Positions 63,369 through 64,000 of a stretch of DNA of 64,000 nt are shown here, piece after piece. The stretch's first letter is position 1. Every line of letters starts with the position of its first letter. The position numbers were made by a program, and so were the translations under genes. The notes under the pieces were generated by a model, which saw nothing but the letters and a program-made list of their open reading frames with translations, did no database searches and was not told the DNA's origin. Source of the stretch: Lunularia cruciata (Eukaryota > Streptophyta > Marchantiopsida > Lunulariales > Lunulariaceae); the NCBI GenBank assembly GCA_948567375.1, contig OX419755.1, forward strand, positions 4,593,001 through 4,657,000. The letters are read 5' to 3'.

Positions 63369-64000
63369 TGTAATGTTGCAAGGATAGAAAGGAAACACAG
63401 ATGCACAAAAAAAAGTTTCACACTCAAACTATGATGCCCCAAAGGAGCACCTTCTCTTTATAATATAGACAAAGAGGATCTCCTCCAAGGAAGCTCCACC
63501 ATAGGATTAGACATATAGATAGGTGACATTTCAGAAAGCTCTACCCTTGGATTACTTACTTGGATGGGTGGCATGTCGGTCTTGGTCTTATCTACTTGGT
63601 AAAACAAGCTTTGACAAGAGGGAATATTTTAGGGAATCTCAAAATTACATAGGTGAGGTACTGTTGGAAAGCTCTCAACAAGAAAAGGTAGGAGGAGGGA
63701 AGGTTAGCCTTTTCTCTTGGGGGAAAATTTTCACATTTTCAAGGCCTAATTCACCCGTTTAGGCCTCCAAAATTGCCTTCAAAGATTTTAGGTATATTTT
63801 GGTTCCTACTCTATTAGTAGAAGTCCCCTTTTGGTGATACCTCTTTCTGATCTATTTAGTCCATCATGTGTAACATCCTTCCAAATCTTACCAAACCAAT
63901 TCTCACCTTTAAATCATATGTCTAGCTATTGTATCTAAGGTTTTCAAGTCTATTTTGGTTTCTGCCCTATTAGTAGAAGTACTGTTTTTGTGATTACTTC
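63369..64000 (-). repeat. 5' LTR of chromovirus B, cut by the window end
   Basis: Given on the plus strand it begins TGTAATGTTGCAAGG. It matches 49835-50408 throughout and contains the first tandem unit (from 63793) and the start of the second (63950), where it still reads through the site at which element A inserted in the other LTR. About 100 bp should remain beyond the window. Confidence 0.9.

Larger units (their letters stand above)
49835..64000 (-). mobile_element. Chromovirus B, nested in C; interrupted by A and by a solo LTR; runs off the window
   Basis: The 3' LTR is 49835-50408 plus 57421-57585 (split by element A). The 5' LTR starts at 63369 and passes the window end. The minus-strand primer site TGGCATCAAAG (63367-63357) resembles the initiator-tRNA-Met site. 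Order on the minus strand: gag (62783 to about 61850, then 61150 downwards), protease region (60810-60478), RT (60424-59579), RNase H (59500-59237; LATNASSIAIGAILQQEW), integrase (58666-58112; MSMDLVNELPKT), chromodomain (about 57815-57650; EEYEVERILQK), then polypurine tract 57603-57586. The RT active site reads FLDN where FLDD is expected. Stops and frameshifts are present throughout. Confidence 0.85.

Overview
The window is nuclear DNA of a land plant. The genes have many short exons joined by GT-AG introns, three products carry plant-type organellar signatures, and the right half is packed with decayed Ty3/gypsy retrotransposons. Introns of roughly 80-300 bp suggest a spore-bearing plant such as a bryophyte or lycophyte, but that is inference and I cannot name the species.

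Genic part, 0.8-28.3 kb. Four genes can be read. On the minus strand: (i) an 11-exon gene (845-5335) fusing a RimM-type 16S rRNA maturation domain to a UDP-N-acetylhexosamine/UDP-sugar pyrophosphorylase-like domain; (ii) a 9-exon class I O-methyltransferase with a probable plastid transit peptide (6974-9669); (iii) an LpxA UDP-GlcNAc O-acyltransferase in at least ten exons (25816-28272, both ends unresolved). On the plus strand: (iv) an uninterrupted 767-codon armadillo-repeat protein (19293-21596). Between (ii) and (iv), at 10.3-17.8 kb, lie a broken non-LTR retrotransposon with a C-terminal zinc-finger/endonuclease region and several copies of a dispersed repeat, one in inverted orientation.

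Repeat part, 29.4-64 kb. This part is AT-richer and holds two nested stacks. Stack 1: a minus-strand Ty3/gypsy element (D, pol at 32.7-35.95 kb) is interrupted by a plus-strand chromovirus A2 (35951-43699). A2 itself contains an unclassified 2.25-kb insertion and a 412-bp solo LTR of its own family with a perfect 5-bp target duplication (CATTA). Stack 2: minus-strand chromovirus C (LTR 46964-47697) is interrupted inside RT by same-family element B. B's 3' LTR is interrupted by plus-strand chromovirus A (50409-57420). A third family left a solo LTR (61151-61840) inside B's gag zinc knuckle. All pol genes carry stops.

Most interesting signals: the A-family LTRs are full of GAA/TTC units, including perfect three-unit heat-shock-element matches; element A carries an internal ~1.385-kb tandem duplication of its RT; and the split zinc knuckle and LTR junctions make the insertion order readable from sequence alone. 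I found no convincing new enzymatic system. No tRNA, rRNA or CRISPR was recognised.
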